Shown one piece after another: positions 33,841-43,127 of a stretch of 64,000 nt of DNA. The translations under genes and the position numbers were made by a program. The notes under the pieces are model-generated. The model was not told the origin of the DNA. It did no database searches and was given only the letters and a program-made list of their open reading frames with translations. The stretch's first letter is position 1; every line of letters starts with the position of its first letter. Origin of the DNA: Fimbriimonas planktonicus (GTDB taxonomy: Bacteria; Armatimonadota; Fimbriimonadia; Fimbriimonadales; Fimbriimonadaceae); contig OZ248539.1 in NCBI GenBank assembly GCA_965234685.1, positions 2,790,001 to 2,854,000 on the forward strand, read 5' to 3'.

Positions 33841-34501
33841 AGCACCGAAACCGTTCATGATGTGTCTCTTGCTATCCGCCGCCTTTGGATGCGGTGGAAG
33901 TAGCCCAGAAGACGAGCGAATACGCATGACGCTAGTTAACATCGGAGCCAATCCAGTAGACGTAACGCTGTCATATAAGGGTGAGCCAGTTGCGGTGATC
34001 AGGGGCGAACCATTTGCTGAACCTGGCCCGTTTGTGAACCTGCCAAAGGCAGCTATAACTGACGGACAGTTAACCACCGGTAGCCCGCGACAAGCATCTC
34101 TTACGCCCTATGGTGCCGCTCAACAGTACTGGGGGATTTACGGAATTTCTGCACTTCGGCCGTTAGCCTTTGATGTTTCGCTACCAGCCAATGTAGCTAA
34201 GTCGAGACATATTCTAGGCGTCGCTTCGCAGACAATTCGAATTGTGGAGGTATCAAGCGGTGATATCGTCAAAAGTGGCTTGGTGACCGAATTTAGCACG
34301 GGCGGAATTGTTAGAATCCTTGAAACTCCTCTGACACCTGGAGTTGAATACATTACCGAGGTGTACGACGACTCTGGTGGGTTACGTGATCGATTCGGTC
34401 GCTTCACCGCCCTGGGTGGCAAGAACTACTTAATCATTGCCAGCCGCAGATATAACGGAGTGATCGATCGGCCGGTGGGCAAGGTCCTGATTCAGCCCTA
34501 G
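33833..34501 (+). CDS. Putative lipoprotein
   Basis: The 222-residue protein begins with a lipoprotein-type signal peptide (MFKAPKPFMMCLLLSAAFGC); the cysteine at residue 20 is followed by GGSSPEDE. The lipobox AAFGC is slightly off consensus because the -3 residue is Ala. The mature part looks like two beta-sandwich repeats (MTLVNIGANPVDVTLSYKG, LRPLAFDVSLPANV, IRIVEVSSGDIV, YITEVYDDSGG). DUF4397-like proteins share this look, but I cannot be sure. The ATG follows AGGAAG and overlaps the end of the spike-like gene by eight bases, so the two are cotranscribed and may act together at the cell surface. Confidence 0.7.
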   Translation: MFKAPKPFMMCLLLSAAFGCGGSSPEDERIRMTLVNIGANPVDVTLSYKGEPVAVIRGEPFAEPGPFVNLPKAAITDGQLTTGSPRQASLTPYGAAQQYWGIYGISALRPLAFDVSLPANVAKSRHILGVASQTIRIVEVSSGDIVKSGLVTEFSTGGIVRILETPLTPGVEYITEVYDDSGGLRDRFGRFTALGGKNYLIIASRRYNGVIDRPVGKVLIQP

Positions 34502-34525
34502 CTTCGATGTCCAACCTAACCGCAC

Positions 34526-35659
34526 TTAGACACGAGAAGCGATTTCCACTGCAAGTCTCGCCGCACGCGAAATCGCCGTCGGCTCTCCCAACAACTCGCT
34601 CAGCTCCGCAAAGGCCGCAAGCTGGCCCGACGAATCCCTTTGGACCCGCAGAAACTCGTTCGCAATGGCTTCGGGAGTGGCGGCCATTTGCACGAATTCC
34701 GGCACGGCCCCGCGGTCAAGGATGATGTTTGGCAGGCCGATGAACTTTGGCCAAGGCGTTCGGGTTATGGCCCGCTGGACCTCGAGCAATCGCGTCGCGC
34801 GGTAGAAGATCACGTGCGGCGTGTTGCACAGGGCCGCTTGGAGCGTGGCCGTTCCGCTGCAAACCAGCGCCGCTTCTGCCGTGGATAAAACCTGCGTGCT
34901 CTTGCCGACTTCAAAATGGTCCGATTTGCGCCCTGAGAGCTGAATCCAACGCGTTTGGATCGCGGCGACGCTGGCACCCGGAGCAAGTCCGAAAATTGCC
35001 GTCACGGGCCTTCCGCGGCTCGCCTCGATCAAGGGAAGCGCCTTCGCGAGGATCGGTAAATGGAACTTGAGCTCGTGATTCCGGCTTCCCGGAAGGAGCG
35101 CGATGGAATCCGGCACACGCGAAGAGTCGGGCAGTTTCTCCATCTCGCCCTGAATCAGCTGCTTAAGCGGGTGGCCAAAGAAGTGCGCGTTCCCGCCGTT
35201 TCGGTTCAGCATCTCGGCCGACCAAGGGAACGGGGTCACGATCGCATCGGTGATGGTCGGAAGGTCCGCCCCTTGCCGGTCCCGACGCCAAGACCCGGGC
35301 GGGATGAAGTACAGCACCTTCCAGCCCCGAGCCTTCGCCACCCGGCACATCCGCACGTTCACGAAGCCAAAGTCAATCGGCATGAACAAACCCGGCGTTC
35401 CGGAACTCAGTTCTTCCTCCAGACGCTTGCGACCGACCAAAACATCTCGAGCCAGCTTGACCGCCTCAATCGCCCCGATGGCACCCCAGTGCGATGAATC
35501 CGCGATGATTTCCGTCCCTTCCGCCCGAATCTGCGTGCCGCCGATTGCCCGGAAATTCACGGGCAAATCGGTCGCCTTCCGGATCTCCCGAATGAGCGCG
35601 GCACCGTAGGCATCGCCCGACGCTTCACCGGCGGAAAGAACAATTCGCATCATCGCCAT
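34526..35659 (-). CDS. lpxB: Lipid-A-disaccharide synthase
   Basis: LpxB joins two acylated glucosamine units in lipid A synthesis at the inner membrane, which implies an outer membrane with LPS. The protein, about 375 residues, shows the family start MRIVLSAGEASGDAYGAALI, then GHPLKQLI, SIALLPGSRNHELKFHLPIL, and VCSGTATLQAALCNTPHVIFYR (GT19 fold). Three in-frame ATG codons at 35659, 35653 and 35650 compete; none has a Shine-Dalgarno site, and CACAAT lies four to seven bases before the last two. The longest of these is given. No other lpx genes are nearby. Confidence 0.9.
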   Translation of the reverse strand: MAMMRIVLSAGEASGDAYGAALIREIRKATDLPVNFRAIGGTQIRAEGTEIIADSSHWGAIGAIEAVKLARDVLVGRKRLEEELSSGTPGLFMPIDFGFVNVRMCRVAKARGWKVLYFIPPGSWRRDRQGADLPTITDAIVTPFPWSAEMLNRNGGNAHFFGHPLKQLIQGEMEKLPDSSRVPDSIALLPGSRNHELKFHLPILAKALPLIEASRGRPVTAIFGLAPGASVAAIQTRWIQLSGRKSDHFEVGKSTQVLSTAEAALVCSGTATLQAALCNTPHVIFYRATRLLEVQRAITRTPWPKFIGLPNIILDRGAVPEFVQMAATPEAIANEFLRVQRDSSGQLAAFAELSELLGEPTAISRAARLAVEIASRV

Positions 35660-35715
35660 TGTGACCAAACGGGGCTCTGGTAACCTGCCCGGCGACGCCA
35701 ACGGGGTCTTCAAAC

Positions 35716-36699
35716 ATGGAAAAAGTACGAGTAGCAATGGTGGGATGTGGTGGCTTTCAGCGCTACCGAGTCGGAAATTTGCAGGAAGTTAAGGAAGCGG
35801 AAATTGTCGCCCTGGTAGACACCAGCGACGAGCAAATTGCGCTGATGAAAGAGCAGCGACCAGTGACGGCCAACGCCGCTGTTTTCCACGATCACAACGA
35901 GATGCTGGAGCAGGTCAAGCCAGACGCGATCATGATCGCCACGCCGCACACCCAGCACGTCACGCAGATTCTCGACGGTCTAAAGGCAGGCGTTCACGTT
36001 TGCTGCGAAAAGCCGCTTGTCACGTCGGTTGCTCATGCTCACGAAGTCATCAAGGCCCGTGACGAAGCCGGAAAGATTGGCATGGTCAGCTACCAGCGAC
36101 ACTTCCAAGCCGAGTTCCGCTACATGCGAGAGAAGATCAAGTCGGGCGAAGCCGGCGCAGTTCAATACATTCAGGTGCTCCAGAGCCAAGAGTGGCTGCG
36201 AGCCTGTGCTGGAACCTGGCGACACATCGCCGCCCTATCCGGCGGTGGTCAGCTCAACGACTCCGGTTCGCACGTCATCGACATCGTTCTCTGGGTAACC
36301 AGTCTTTCGCCAAAGTCGGTTTCCGCTTACACCGACAACAAGGGCACCGAGGTTGACATCAACTCGTCCCTTTCGATCATGTTCCATGGCGGCGCCATGG
36401 GCAGCATCGCCATCGTGGGCGACGGCATGTCTTGGCACGAGGACGTCACGATCGTTTGCGAGAATATGGCGTTCTTCATTCGAGACGGCAAGCTCACCAT
36501 CACCGACCGCGATCGAAACCGCATCAAGGCCGAGCACCTTTCCGGTGGCTCGACCCCAGACCGAAACTTCATCCACAGCATCCTCGGCAAGGTCGAGTGC
36601 GAATCGCCGTTCGAGTGCGGACTGGAAGTCATCCGCCTCACCGAAGCGGCTTGGCAATCCAGCGCTCTCAACGGCAGCGCCGTTGTCGTTACGTCCTAA
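35716..36699 (+). CDS. Gfo/Idh/MocA-family oxidoreductase
   Basis: The 327-residue protein has an N-terminal NAD(P)-binding fold (VRVAMVGCGGFQRYRV, residues 4-19), the cofactor-site phrase MIATPHTQHVTQILDGLKAGVHVCCEKPL and the second-domain motif GGGQLNDSGSHVIDIVLWV with the expected Asp/His pair. Members oxidise or reduce sugars and inositols. The substrate cannot be told. It ends in a four-base overlap with convergent ispE and is divergent from lpxB. Confidence 0.9.
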   Translation: MEKVRVAMVGCGGFQRYRVGNLQEVKEAEIVALVDTSDEQIALMKEQRPVTANAAVFHDHNEMLEQVKPDAIMIATPHTQHVTQILDGLKAGVHVCCEKPLVTSVAHAHEVIKARDEAGKIGMVSYQRHFQAEFRYMREKIKSGEAGAVQYIQVLQSQEWLRACAGTWRHIAALSGGGQLNDSGSHVIDIVLWVTSLSPKSVSAYTDNKGTEVDINSSLSIMFHGGAMGSIAIVGDGMSWHEDVTIVCENMAFFIRDGKLTITDRDRNRIKAEHLSGGSTPDRNFIHSILGKVECESPFECGLEVIRLTEAAWQSSALNGSAVVVTS

Positions 36700-37580
36700 A
36701 ACGGCGAAACGATCTCTTGGATGGCATCGGTTCGAGCGATGCCATCCATGACCGTTTTTCTTCGTGGCATGGTGTGCGCGACCTGGACAAATGGAACGTT
36801 GTCCTCCATCAATTTGCCCGCCGCCCACTGGGCCGCTTTCTGCCCGGTAAAGAATCCAAACACCGCCGAGCCGGAGCCGGTTAGCCCCGCCTGTACCGAA
36901 CCCAGCGTTCGCATGCGCTCAATGAGCCACAAAGATTCTTGGCCAGTCACTTGCTCGAAGTCGTTGTGACCGAGATCGCCACGGTACGACACAAAGTCTC
37001 GGACCTTTCGGTCGAGGGCGGTGAACATCTTCGGCGTGCTTCCGTGTTCGAAGGGCCGCGCGACGACCAGCCATCGAATCGGAGTATCGGGCAGCGGTCG
37101 CAGAATTTCTCCATAGCCTGTCCCCAGAGCCCGGCCACCGGTAAAGCAAAACGGAACGTCCGCGCCGATCATTAAACCAAGCTCCAAAAGTCGTTCATTC
37201 GTGAACGCATCCGGAACCACAGCCTGAACGAGTCGGAGGACCCCGGCCGCGTCCGCACTCGCCCCGCCAAGTCCACTTTGGCTCGGAATTCGTTTGATCA
37301 CTTCGATGCGAAATGGAGGAAGTGTCGCTTGCGTCCGAAGCAGCATCAGTGTCTTCGTGACCGTGTTGATGTGCGGAACGTTTTCCTTTTCGAAGGCCAG
37401 CGAACTGGCTTTGGTGAACTCAACTTGGTCCACCGCCGTTTCGCCCGTCGTGACGACAAGCTCGTCCGCGAGGCTGATTTCCTGGAACACCGTCTCGATC
37501 GGGTGATAGTCCCGATGGTCGGGACGGCCGACCGCTAAAAACTCATTGATCTTGGCCCAACAGGAGATTCGAAATTGCAT
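36696..37580 (-). CDS. ispE: 4-diphosphocytidyl-2-C-methyl-D-erythritol kinase
   Basis: IspE phosphorylates CDP-methylerythritol in the MEP isoprenoid pathway. The 294-residue GHMP kinase starts with ISCWAKINEFLAVGRPDHRDYHPIETVFQ, has the ATP loop PSQSGLGGASADAAGVLR near residues 118-135, then DVPFCFTGGRALGTGYGE, and ends with TGSGSAVFGFF. The catalytic Lys in AKIN and the Asp after GADVPF are present. The ATG follows GAGGAAACGCC. The promoter region is shared head-to-head with the protease gene at 37615. No other MEP genes are adjacent. Confidence 0.93.
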   Translation of the reverse strand: MQFRISCWAKINEFLAVGRPDHRDYHPIETVFQEISLADELVVTTGETAVDQVEFTKASSLAFEKENVPHINTVTKTLMLLRTQATLPPFRIEVIKRIPSQSGLGGASADAAGVLRLVQAVVPDAFTNERLLELGLMIGADVPFCFTGGRALGTGYGEILRPLPDTPIRWLVVARPFEHGSTPKMFTALDRKVRDFVSYRGDLGHNDFEQVTGQESLWLIERMRTLGSVQAGLTGSGSAVFGFFTGQKAAQWAAGKLMEDNVPFVQVAHTMPRRKTVMDGIARTDAIQEIVSPF

Positions 37581-37599
37581 GGCGTTTCCTCGTTTCGAA

Positions 37600-37608
37600 T
37601 GTTAGACT
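37600..37608 (+). promoter_or_regulatory. Extended -10 element TGTTAGACT before the protease gene
   Basis: TG-T-TAGACT ends six bases before the GTG at 37615. This is the same layout as before 18491 and 58595. Confidence 0.5.
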
Positions 37609-37614
37609 ATCGCC

Positions 37615-39501
37615 GTGCTTGATCTCGCCCTGCTTTTTGTTGCCACCACGCTAAATCCGCAAAATGATCTCGGTATTGAGAAGTTTCACCCGACGAGACT
37701 GATTGTGAAGTGCAATCAAAGGCCGTCACTGCCGGGCTTCAAGACGCTGCGTTGGATGCCGCAAATCAAGCGCGCGGTGATTCAGGGTGCCTCAACGCTG
37801 ACCATCAACAGCATCGACCGCGTGAGTCGCATGCCTGGCATTTTGGCCGTGGAGCGAGATCGGGCCGCAAAGATTGCCTACGTGCCAAACGATCCGAGAT
37901 GGACAGACCAGTGGAATCTGCGCACGATGAAGGTTGACCTGGCATGGGACCGAACTCTCGGAAGCAACTCCGCGATCGTCGCGGTCATGGATACCGGCGT
38001 CAACACCGCGCACGAAGACCTAGTCGCCAACCTTTGGCAGAACACCGGCGAAATCGCGGGAAACAGCATTGATGACGATGGGAACGGCTTTGTTGACGAC
38101 ATCAACGGCTACGACTTCGTGGGCGAAGACGCGATTCCCGAAGACGTGAATGGGCATGGCACTGCCTGCGCCGGCATCGCGGCGGCGGTAGGAGATAACA
38201 GCATTGGCGTCGCTGGCATCGCCCCGAAGGCCCGCATCATGTGCCTCAAGGCGGCTCAGGATGACGGCTACTTCTTCCTTTCTAACAACTTGCCGGCCTA
38301 TTTATATGCGGCGGATATGGGGGCGAAGGTCCTCAGCATGTCGTTCTACTCCGACAGTTTGAGCCCGGCAGAGCGGGAAGCGATCGATTACGTTTTCAGC
38401 AAAGGCTGCCTGCCCATCGCGGCCTCGGGCAACGATAGCACGGTGTATTCCTACTATCCCGCCGCGTACGAGAACACTCTCTCGGTCGCCGCCACCGTCC
38501 AAAGCAACGCGAAAGCTGGCTTTTCTGACTGGGGTTCCTGGGTAGACGTCGCTGCTCCAGGCGTCGGTATTTCAACTACGGTCACCAGCGGCGGATACAC
38601 GACCGGTTTTGCCGGCACGAGCGCGGCATGCCCCAACGTAGCCGGAGTTGCGGCGCTGCTCTTCGGAGCCCGACCCGATGCAACGCCTGCTCAAGTCCGC
38701 AACGCGATTGAGGACACGGCCACAACCCTCACCCAGAGCCCGTTTGGCGAGTTTTCCAACTACGGCCTCGTCGACGCGCAGGCCGCGTTGAATGCGTTGC
38801 TCGACGGCAACGCGCGCCGCAAATCAGCTTTAGTCCGCTACGTCACCCCGGTCGGACAAGATCCAACCGGCGTTGCGACGGCAAGAATCTACGGCCGAAG
38901 CCTCGACGGCCGGATGACGATTTCAACCAGTCGAACCCGGCTGGCCACCGTCGCAGCAGGTCGGGATTATCGAGACATCCGCTTGGGGCCAAACACGAGG
39001 TCATTCACCATCCACGATCGGTTTAACCAGATTGCAGAGATCACCGCGCCGGTTTCCAATGGACTCGCGTTTCCCCTCATCGAAGGGGCTTCCGATGGCG
39101 GTGGCCTCGTTTACGGTGGCTTCTTTGAGACCCTCGAGAATGACCGTCGAAACATGCGGGTCACCCGTCGCTCCAACGGCTCCGTGATGCTGGAAGGAAC
39201 CTTCCGCCGATTGCCGGGAACTGGGTTCACCAACCTGGTCCTGCGGCGCAAATACCTCGGCACGGTCACGGGCATTGAACGAATCCAACTGTACGATTGG
39301 TCCTCTAATTCCTATCCGTACGGAACGTTCGTGGATCTGCGCGTGGGTGCGTTGCCGACAACCTGGAGCAAGCTCGATTTGCCAGTTACAAACGGGCAGA
39401 ACTTTGTGGACTACGAAGGCACGGTCTACTTCCGCATTCTTACGGATGGTGGTCAATCGGCGGATACGGAATTGCTTCTGGACTTTGCCCTGCTGAAATA
39501 G
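37615..39501 (+). CDS. Subtilisin-like (S8) serine protease
   Basis: The 628-residue protein is exported: the first residues (LDLALLFVATTLNPQ) look like a short signal peptide. A small propeptide (about 20-80) is followed by the S8 domain with Asp in AVMDTGVNTAHEDL near 125, His in NGHGTACAGIAAA near 181, Asn in ASGN near 273 and Ser in FAGTSAACPNVAGVAALL near 336. About 230 C-terminal residues form a beta-rich domain without a known sorting signal. The start is GTG without a ribosome binding site. Its last 62 bases overlap the convergent methyltransferase gene. Confidence 0.92.
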   Translation: MLDLALLFVATTLNPQNDLGIEKFHPTRLIVKCNQRPSLPGFKTLRWMPQIKRAVIQGASTLTINSIDRVSRMPGILAVERDRAAKIAYVPNDPRWTDQWNLRTMKVDLAWDRTLGSNSAIVAVMDTGVNTAHEDLVANLWQNTGEIAGNSIDDDGNGFVDDINGYDFVGEDAIPEDVNGHGTACAGIAAAVGDNSIGVAGIAPKARIMCLKAAQDDGYFFLSNNLPAYLYAADMGAKVLSMSFYSDSLSPAEREAIDYVFSKGCLPIAASGNDSTVYSYYPAAYENTLSVAATVQSNAKAGFSDWGSWVDVAAPGVGISTTVTSGGYTTGFAGTSAACPNVAGVAALLFGARPDATPAQVRNAIEDTATTLTQSPFGEFSNYGLVDAQAALNALLDGNARRKSALVRYVTPVGQDPTGVATARIYGRSLDGRMTISTSRTRLATVAAGRDYRDIRLGPNTRSFTIHDRFNQIAEITAPVSNGLAFPLIEGASDGGGLVYGGFFETLENDRRNMRVTRRSNGSVMLEGTFRRLPGTGFTNLVLRRKYLGTVTGIERIQLYDWSSNSYPYGTFVDLRVGALPTTWSKLDLPVTNGQNFVDYEGTVYFRILTDGGQSADTELLLDFALLK

Positions 39502-40609
39502 CTTCAAGGATCACGTACCGGACGCTCTTTCCAACCGGATAAATCGCTAGCGAAACTCGGCGCGGGCCGCCGGGTTTCAGCTTCTTTCGGAGCGCATCGC
39601 CGTCCACCTTCACGCCGCGAATCTTTACTTCGTGGATCATCGCCTCGTTTGCTCGGAGCCAGGCTTGGGTGCGTTTGAGGTCTGCGGCATGGTGGGTCAG
39701 CACGCGATACGCCCTGAGCCAAGGGCTCTCGTGGAACTCGGCGGAAGTTAAATAGCCTTTCGAGTCCCCCAGAATGGGCAACCCGAGATATCCGACCGCG
39801 TGCGCCCGCACGAGAGCGGGGTCGCAGTCGAAGAGGTAATCGTCTGGCGTTTCCGTGGACACCGTTTCTGCCGCGTACGCGACTGACCCGGTCTCAACGT
39901 GGACCGCTAAGCGACCAGGCTCCGCTTCTTCTCCCCACAACATAAGCGCTTCGCGACACTCGCCGCCGAAAGAGACGAACTGCAAACGCGGTCCAAGCGA
40001 TTCCAGTTCATCGTCGCTCAGCATCGGCGAAAGCTTCATCACGCCAAGTTTTGCGGTCGCGTAGTTTTCAACGATGTCCCTCGGCGGGGGAGAGAAGTCT
40101 TCTAGCTTCGCAAATCGTTGGCCATTCTTCCGCCGCGCCGGGTCCGCGAAGAGATACGGCATAGGGCCTGAGGTCAGGCCATCGGCCGTAAGAACCGTCG
40201 CTTCCAGCCCGTGAACCTTCAAGTTCCAACGTGCAAACTTCGCCCGCTCTGGGTCCAGTTCGTATCCTTGCGCGGGACCACGTGCCGCCAGCGCCATCAG
40301 GTCGGCTCCAGCTCCAACGGTGAGGTCAGCAACGAGTTCGCCATTCGGGAAGAGGCCCGCGTGATAGGCGGCAAGCCGTTCGTGAGTCGCCATCTCCACT
40401 GTGTCGGCATCAAAGAGCATGTCCTGCGCCCGGGCAAACTTGGCCTCGGCTCGCCGTCGGCGGTGGACTTGCTGCACCGCCCAAGCGCCTGCTTCGGCCC
40501 CGAATTCGGCCATCAGTCTCTCGATCTCGCTCGCCGTTGGCGGGAATGCAAGGAGTCGGGCGCCAGCCAGCGCTTCGATCTTGCTCGACTCAATCAATTC
40601 GGACTCCAT
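39440..40609 (-). CDS. Class I SAM methyltransferase with THUMP-like C-terminal domain
   Basis: The 389-residue protein has a helical N-terminus and a SAM-binding Rossmann fold (VADLTVGAGADLMALAARG, then YELDPERAKFARWN). The motif LFADPARRKNGQRF is followed by DFSPPP. The C-terminal part (HHAADLKRTQAWLRANEAMIHEVKIRGVKVDGDAL) is the THUMP-like domain of a family of RNA-methyltransferase relatives. The target is probably RNA, unproven. Its 3' end runs 62 bases into the protease gene on the other strand. A GTG directly precedes the ATG; neither has a ribosome binding site. Confidence 0.82.
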   Translation of the reverse strand: MESELIESSKIEALAGARLLAFPPTASEIERLMAEFGAEAGAWAVQQVHRRRRAEAKFARAQDMLFDADTVEMATHERLAAYHAGLFPNGELVADLTVGAGADLMALAARGPAQGYELDPERAKFARWNLKVHGLEATVLTADGLTSGPMPYLFADPARRKNGQRFAKLEDFSPPPRDIVENYATAKLGVMKLSPMLSDDELESLGPRLQFVSFGGECREALMLWGEEAEPGRLAVHVETGSVAYAAETVSTETPDDYLFDCDPALVRAHAVGYLGLPILGDSKGYLTSAEFHESPWLRAYRVLTHHAADLKRTQAWLRANEAMIHEVKIRGVKVDGDALRKKLKPGGPRRVSLAIYPVGKSVRYVILEAISAGQSPEAIPYPPIDHHP

Positions 40610-40773
40610 CACTAACGGTTAGGTTATGCCATGCCGGCTGCCATCGTCGTTCTGGGTGTCGTTCGCAAGCTTTGCCAAATATTATTTCGTGAAACCCACT
40701 ACAAGCGGCTTGAAAGAAGGGTGACCCTGTGCCAAGGGACCAATCGGCGGTACAGTTTCGTAGAGAAAGGTCA

Positions 40774-41697
40774 ATGAGCGGAATCATCCTAAAGAAAACG
40801 TGGCGTGAAAAAGTTGGACTCGCGGAAATGCTTAAGGGAGGCGTCATTATGGACGTCATCAATCCTGAGCAGGCAAAGATCGCCGAGGATGCCGGTGCCG
40901 TAGCCGTAATGGCGCTGGAACGTGTTCCAGCCGACATTCGCCGAGATGGCGGCGTCGCGAGAATGAGCGACCCTGAGATGATTCAGGAAATCCAGGCGAT
41001 CGCCTCGATTCCGGTGATGGCCAAGTGCCGAATCGGCCACTTCGCCGAAGCCCAAATTCTTGAAGCTCTGGAAGTTGACTTCATCGACGAAAGCGAAGTG
41101 CTGACGCCAGCAGATCACGAACACCACGTCGACAAGCACATCTTCACCGTGCCGTTCGTTTGTGGCGCGCGAAACCTTGGCGAGGCGTTGCGCCGCTGCG
41201 CCGAAGGCGCGGCCCTGATCCGCACCAAGGGAGAAGCCGGAACCGGCGATGTCGTGGAAGCCGTTCGCCACATGCGAACGATTCAGTCTGAGATCCGCCA
41301 AATTCAAAACGCGCGCGAAGACGAGCTCTACGTGCATGCCAAGAACCACCAGGCGAGCATCGAGCTGATCCGAGAAGTGCATGAAACCGGCAAGTTGCCC
41401 GTTCCAAACTTCAGCGCGGGCGGCATTGCGACCCCTGCCGATGCGGCTTTGATGATGCAGCTCGGAGCGGAAACGGTCTTCGTTGGCTCTGGCATCTTCA
41501 AGAGCGCAGCCAACCTTTCCGATGCGGAGCGCATCAAGTCGCAAGCGCGACGCGCGCGGGCGATTGTCGAGGCCGTGTTGTTCTACAACGAACCAAAGAA
41601 AGTCGCCGAAATCAGCAAGGGTCTGGGCGAGCCAATGGTCGGCATCAACTGCGACAGCCTGTTGGACTCGCAGAAGATGGCCGAACGCGGCTGGTAA
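40774..41697 (+). CDS. pdxS: Pyridoxal 5'-phosphate synthase, PdxS subunit
   Basis: PdxS builds PLP from ribose 5-phosphate, glyceraldehyde 3-phosphate and ammonia supplied by PdxT. The 307-residue TIM barrel is highly conserved: GGVIMDVINPEQAKIAEDAGAVAVMALERVPADIR, split over residues 22-57, has the catalytic lysines in AKCRIGHF and LIRTKGEAGTGDV, and VFVGSGIFKS binds phosphate. The ATG at 40774 follows GAAAGG. No pdxT gene lies beside it, so the glutaminase is encoded elsewhere. Confidence 0.96.
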   Translation: MSGIILKKTWREKVGLAEMLKGGVIMDVINPEQAKIAEDAGAVAVMALERVPADIRRDGGVARMSDPEMIQEIQAIASIPVMAKCRIGHFAEAQILEALEVDFIDESEVLTPADHEHHVDKHIFTVPFVCGARNLGEALRRCAEGAALIRTKGEAGTGDVVEAVRHMRTIQSEIRQIQNAREDELYVHAKNHQASIELIREVHETGKLPVPNFSAGGIATPADAALMMQLGAETVFVGSGIFKSAANLSDAERIKSQARRARAIVEAVLFYNEPKKVAEISKGLGEPMVGINCDSLLDSQKMAERGW

Positions 41698-41699
41698 GG

Positions 41700-43073
41700 C
41701 TACTGCGGCGCGGCGGCGGCGATTCCCGGGAACCGACTGTCGACCCGGGGCCGTCGATTCGGCGACCTAGCCACAACGTCTCCGGCACCTCGGTCAAATG
41801 AGGTGCCACCGCCGTCATCCTGGAGATTCGGGCCAACGCTGTAGACGATGATCGAATCATCAAGCAGCTTTACGAGCAACGGCTTTCCAGAGAACGGGTC
41901 GAGCCGCTCGGCTCGAAGTTTCTCGCTTACGACTTTTCGCTCTGAAGGCGGGGTTGCGGCGATGAGGGCGAGCAAAGAAACGCATCGCGAAAGGGCAACC
42001 GTTCGCGTCAAGGATGTTGGAATCTGGTTGTAGCTCGGAATGGTTCGGGTAGCTAGCCATGCTTGCCAGGTCCGATCTTCCTCTCTCAGTTGATCAATCT
42101 TTAGCAGCTCAATGCCCGCTTTCCCAAGATCGTCAACCGATCTCGGTGCGGCTTCGATGAGCGCCCGATAGCGTGCCAGCAGCTTAGCTTCCATCGCGTC
42201 TTGCACCGCGCCGAGCTTCACTAGCTTGAAATTTCTGACAAAGCGCTCTTCCGTGCTTTGATCCTCAGGGGCTGGGACAGCATTCAGCCACTTCTCCGGA
42301 TCGGATCGAAACCTCTTTGTCGCTAACTGGCCGAATGCGGGTTCATAGACAACGTAGGTTCGCAGGTCTGGCAAGCTTGGAAAACTATCCAAGACACCCG
42401 CGATCTCGTTGAGAAACTTAGGGTGTTGCTCGTGCTCTCCGACGAGAGACATACATTCGGCGAGAATTCGATTTCGGATCCCAGCTGCAACCAGCTGCGA
42501 ACCCAGTGTGCGTTCCCGCCCAAAGTGGGTGGACATGGCGAGCGCCGTTTGAATTTCGGAAATCGCTCCTTTAAAGTCACCCGCCTCGGCACGGCCACGG
42601 GCGCTGGTCATCAGCAGTCGAGCGGCGACTGGTGCCTCTTCAAACTCGGGAACACCAACGGCGTTTCCGTTCGCTTCTCTTGAGAAGGCACAGTCTGGAA
42701 ACTTCGCTGCGTCTCTGAACCTCTGGAGCGTCACTTCCGCGTTTTTCAGCGCGGCTGCTCTCTCCGCTACCGATACGGTTTCTCCATCGATCGATTCATT
42801 CGAATCAAGAATTTTGGACTGTCGCTCATCTTTGGCGAGCAAAAGTTGCATCGATCCGAAGGCCTTTCGGTAGGCACCGGCCGCGTTGCTTTCGACCGGA
42901 ATCTTCCGATTCAGTTCACTGGAGTCTAGAATGCCCCCAATGGCTTTGATGGCTTCGCGTTCTCGTAATAGCTGGGCTGATGTTTGCGAGGCATAGGCAC
43001 CGTATCCGGCCGCAACAATAACGGTAACGGCCCCGAGGCCAATGAGTACACCTTTAAATCGCTTGTCGCTCAT
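41700..43073 (-). CDS. Membrane-anchored hypothetical protein
   Basis: The 457-residue product has one N-terminal membrane helix (VLIGLGAVTVIVAAGYGAYA, residues 10-29) and a long, mostly helical outer domain with repeated AARLLMTSARGRAEAGDFKGAISEIQTAL-like elements (about 150-175), suggesting tetratricopeptide-like packing. It ends in a Gly/Arg-rich tail. I do not recognise a family. Its stop is two bases from the pdxS stop on the other strand. The ATG follows GCAGG seven bases upstream. Confidence 0.7.
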   Translation of the reverse strand: MSDKRFKGVLIGLGAVTVIVAAGYGAYASQTSAQLLREREAIKAIGGILDSSELNRKIPVESNAAGAYRKAFGSMQLLLAKDERQSKILDSNESIDGETVSVAERAAALKNAEVTLQRFRDAAKFPDCAFSREANGNAVGVPEFEEAPVAARLLMTSARGRAEAGDFKGAISEIQTALAMSTHFGRERTLGSQLVAAGIRNRILAECMSLVGEHEQHPKFLNEIAGVLDSFPSLPDLRTYVVYEPAFGQLATKRFRSDPEKWLNAVPAPEDQSTEERFVRNFKLVKLGAVQDAMEAKLLARYRALIEAAPRSVDDLGKAGIELLKIDQLREEDRTWQAWLATRTIPSYNQIPTSLTRTVALSRCVSLLALIAATPPSERKVVSEKLRAERLDPFSGKPLLVKLLDDSIIVYSVGPNLQDDGGGTSFDRGAGDVVARSPNRRPRVDSRFPGIAAAAPQ

Positions 43074-43127
43074 TCTCAGCCTGCGAGTTACTACTCTCGC
43101 CCCCCAATCCTAGCCGAAATTATTCCG

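Noticed and set aside
40789..41544. 251-codon frame antisense to pdxS
   Set aside because: PdxS is very highly conserved and occupies the same bases.
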